A DNA stretch of 47,530 bases from Pseudomonas lactucae (lineage in GTDB: Bacteria; Pseudomonadota; Gammaproteobacteria; Pseudomonadales; Pseudomonadaceae), in assembly GCF_016937615.1 (NCBI RefSeq), contig NZ_JAFHKI010000025.1, forward strand, positions 1-47,530, read 5' to 3'. Positions 47,340 through 47,530 of the stretch are shown here, piece after piece. The first letter of the stretch is position 1; every line of letters starts with the position of its first letter. The notes beneath the pieces were generated by a model, which was not told the origin of the DNA, did no database searches, and saw nothing but the letters and a program-made list of their open reading frames with translations. The position numbers and the translations under genes are program-made.

Positions 47340-47530
47340 TCAGCGCAAGGCGCGGCGCAGCACTTTACCCACTGTCGTTTTCGGCAGCTCAGTGCTGCGA
47401 AACTCCACATACCTGGGCACCTTGTAGCCGGTGAGGTATTCCCGGCAGTGGGCGAGGATCTGCTCCTGGGTCAGGTTCGGGTCCTTGCGCACGACGATGA
47501 TCTTGACCTTCTCCCCGCTCACCCCATCCT
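47340..47530 (-). CDS. fadD: C-terminal end of a long-chain acyl-CoA synthetase (FadD type, partial)
   Basis: The window shows the last 63 or so codons of a gene that continues past the right edge. The translated end carries the AMP-ligase C-terminal domain: [20 protein letters not shown], the hinge-side motif [13 protein letters not shown] and the A10 motif [13 protein letters not shown], whose lysine is the adenylation-reaction lysine of the superfamily. The GYKVP and GKVLRR pattern is that of FadD enzymes, which activate fatty acids to acyl-CoA at the inner membrane. It cannot be told here whether it is fadD1 or fadD2. A REPIN lies beyond the stop. Confidence 0.85.
   Translation of the reverse strand, partial: DGVSGEKVKIIVVRKDPNLTQEQILAHCREYLTGYKVPRYVEFRSTELPKTTVGKVLRRALR

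Noticed and set aside
47155..47427. A 90-codon plus-strand frame over the REPIN near the right end
   Set aside because: It is built from REP sequence and the antisense of fadD, and has no protein-like features.

Overview
The window looks like chromosome from the Pseudomonas fluorescens group. The evidence is the high GC content, the large GDH-180-type gdhB, the moxR/bat operon, a DUF5629-type gene, two DUF6543 'dermonecrotic toxin' type giants, a DUF3077-like small gene, and many REP hairpins with the core GTGGGAGGGGGCTTGCCCCCGAT or its inverse. No rRNA, tRNA, CRISPR array, intact insertion sequence or prophage is visible.

Layout. 1-4.1 kb: tail of an unidentified gene, a Tag-family 3-methyladenine glycosylase (-), then a DctA-family carrier followed by two FCD/GntR regulators (+), with a FadR-type operator upstream of the carrier. 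4.1-9.0 kb: gdhB (-). 9.5-12.5 kb: a small acidic protein and a secreted subtilisin-like protein with two chitin-binding-type modules. 12.7-19.6 kb: a translationally coupled operon MoxR ATPase, DUF58, DUF4381, VWA, VWA/TPR, BatD, which looks like a complete chaperone/envelope-stress complex. 19.8-24.0 kb: a 1393-residue Ig-like repeat protein that ends in a seven-bladed YVTN-type propeller encoded in much more AT-rich DNA. 24.2-24.65 kb: a small DUF3077-like gene behind an elaborate RNA leader. 24.9-30.3 kb: sbcD, sbcC (with a 1-nt frameshift) and a GST-like gene. 30.4-32.2 kb: a small exported protein, an exported lactonase-type propeller and a DUF5629 gene, all (-). 32.3-42.2 kb: two tandem, paralogous DUF6543 toxin-like genes (+), the second broken by a frameshift in a G5 run. 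42.3-45.7 kb: an RND/MMPL exporter and its YCF48/BNR partner (-). 46.0-47.5 kb: a Gfo/Idh/MocA dehydrogenase (+) behind a repeated operator-like sequence, and the 3-prime end of a fadD-like acyl-CoA ligase (-).

How the genes fit together. Housekeeping blocks (gdhB, moxR/bat, sbcDC) alternate with what look like accessory, host- or competitor-facing genes: the chitin-binding subtilase, the Ig/propeller protein and the two giant toxin-like proteins. The subtilase and the Ig/propeller genes share a 31-nt double-palindrome element upstream, which suggests co-regulation.

The most unusual item is the leader at about 24.2-24.4 kb. It contains a 17-bp helix enclosing two hairpins, one with the loop CCUACU. 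It also has two copies, in the same order, of GUGUGGAAAC and UUAGUAGG. The middle segment can pair with either copy, and the second copy contains the Shine-Dalgarno sequence. This is the architecture expected of a translational RNA switch.
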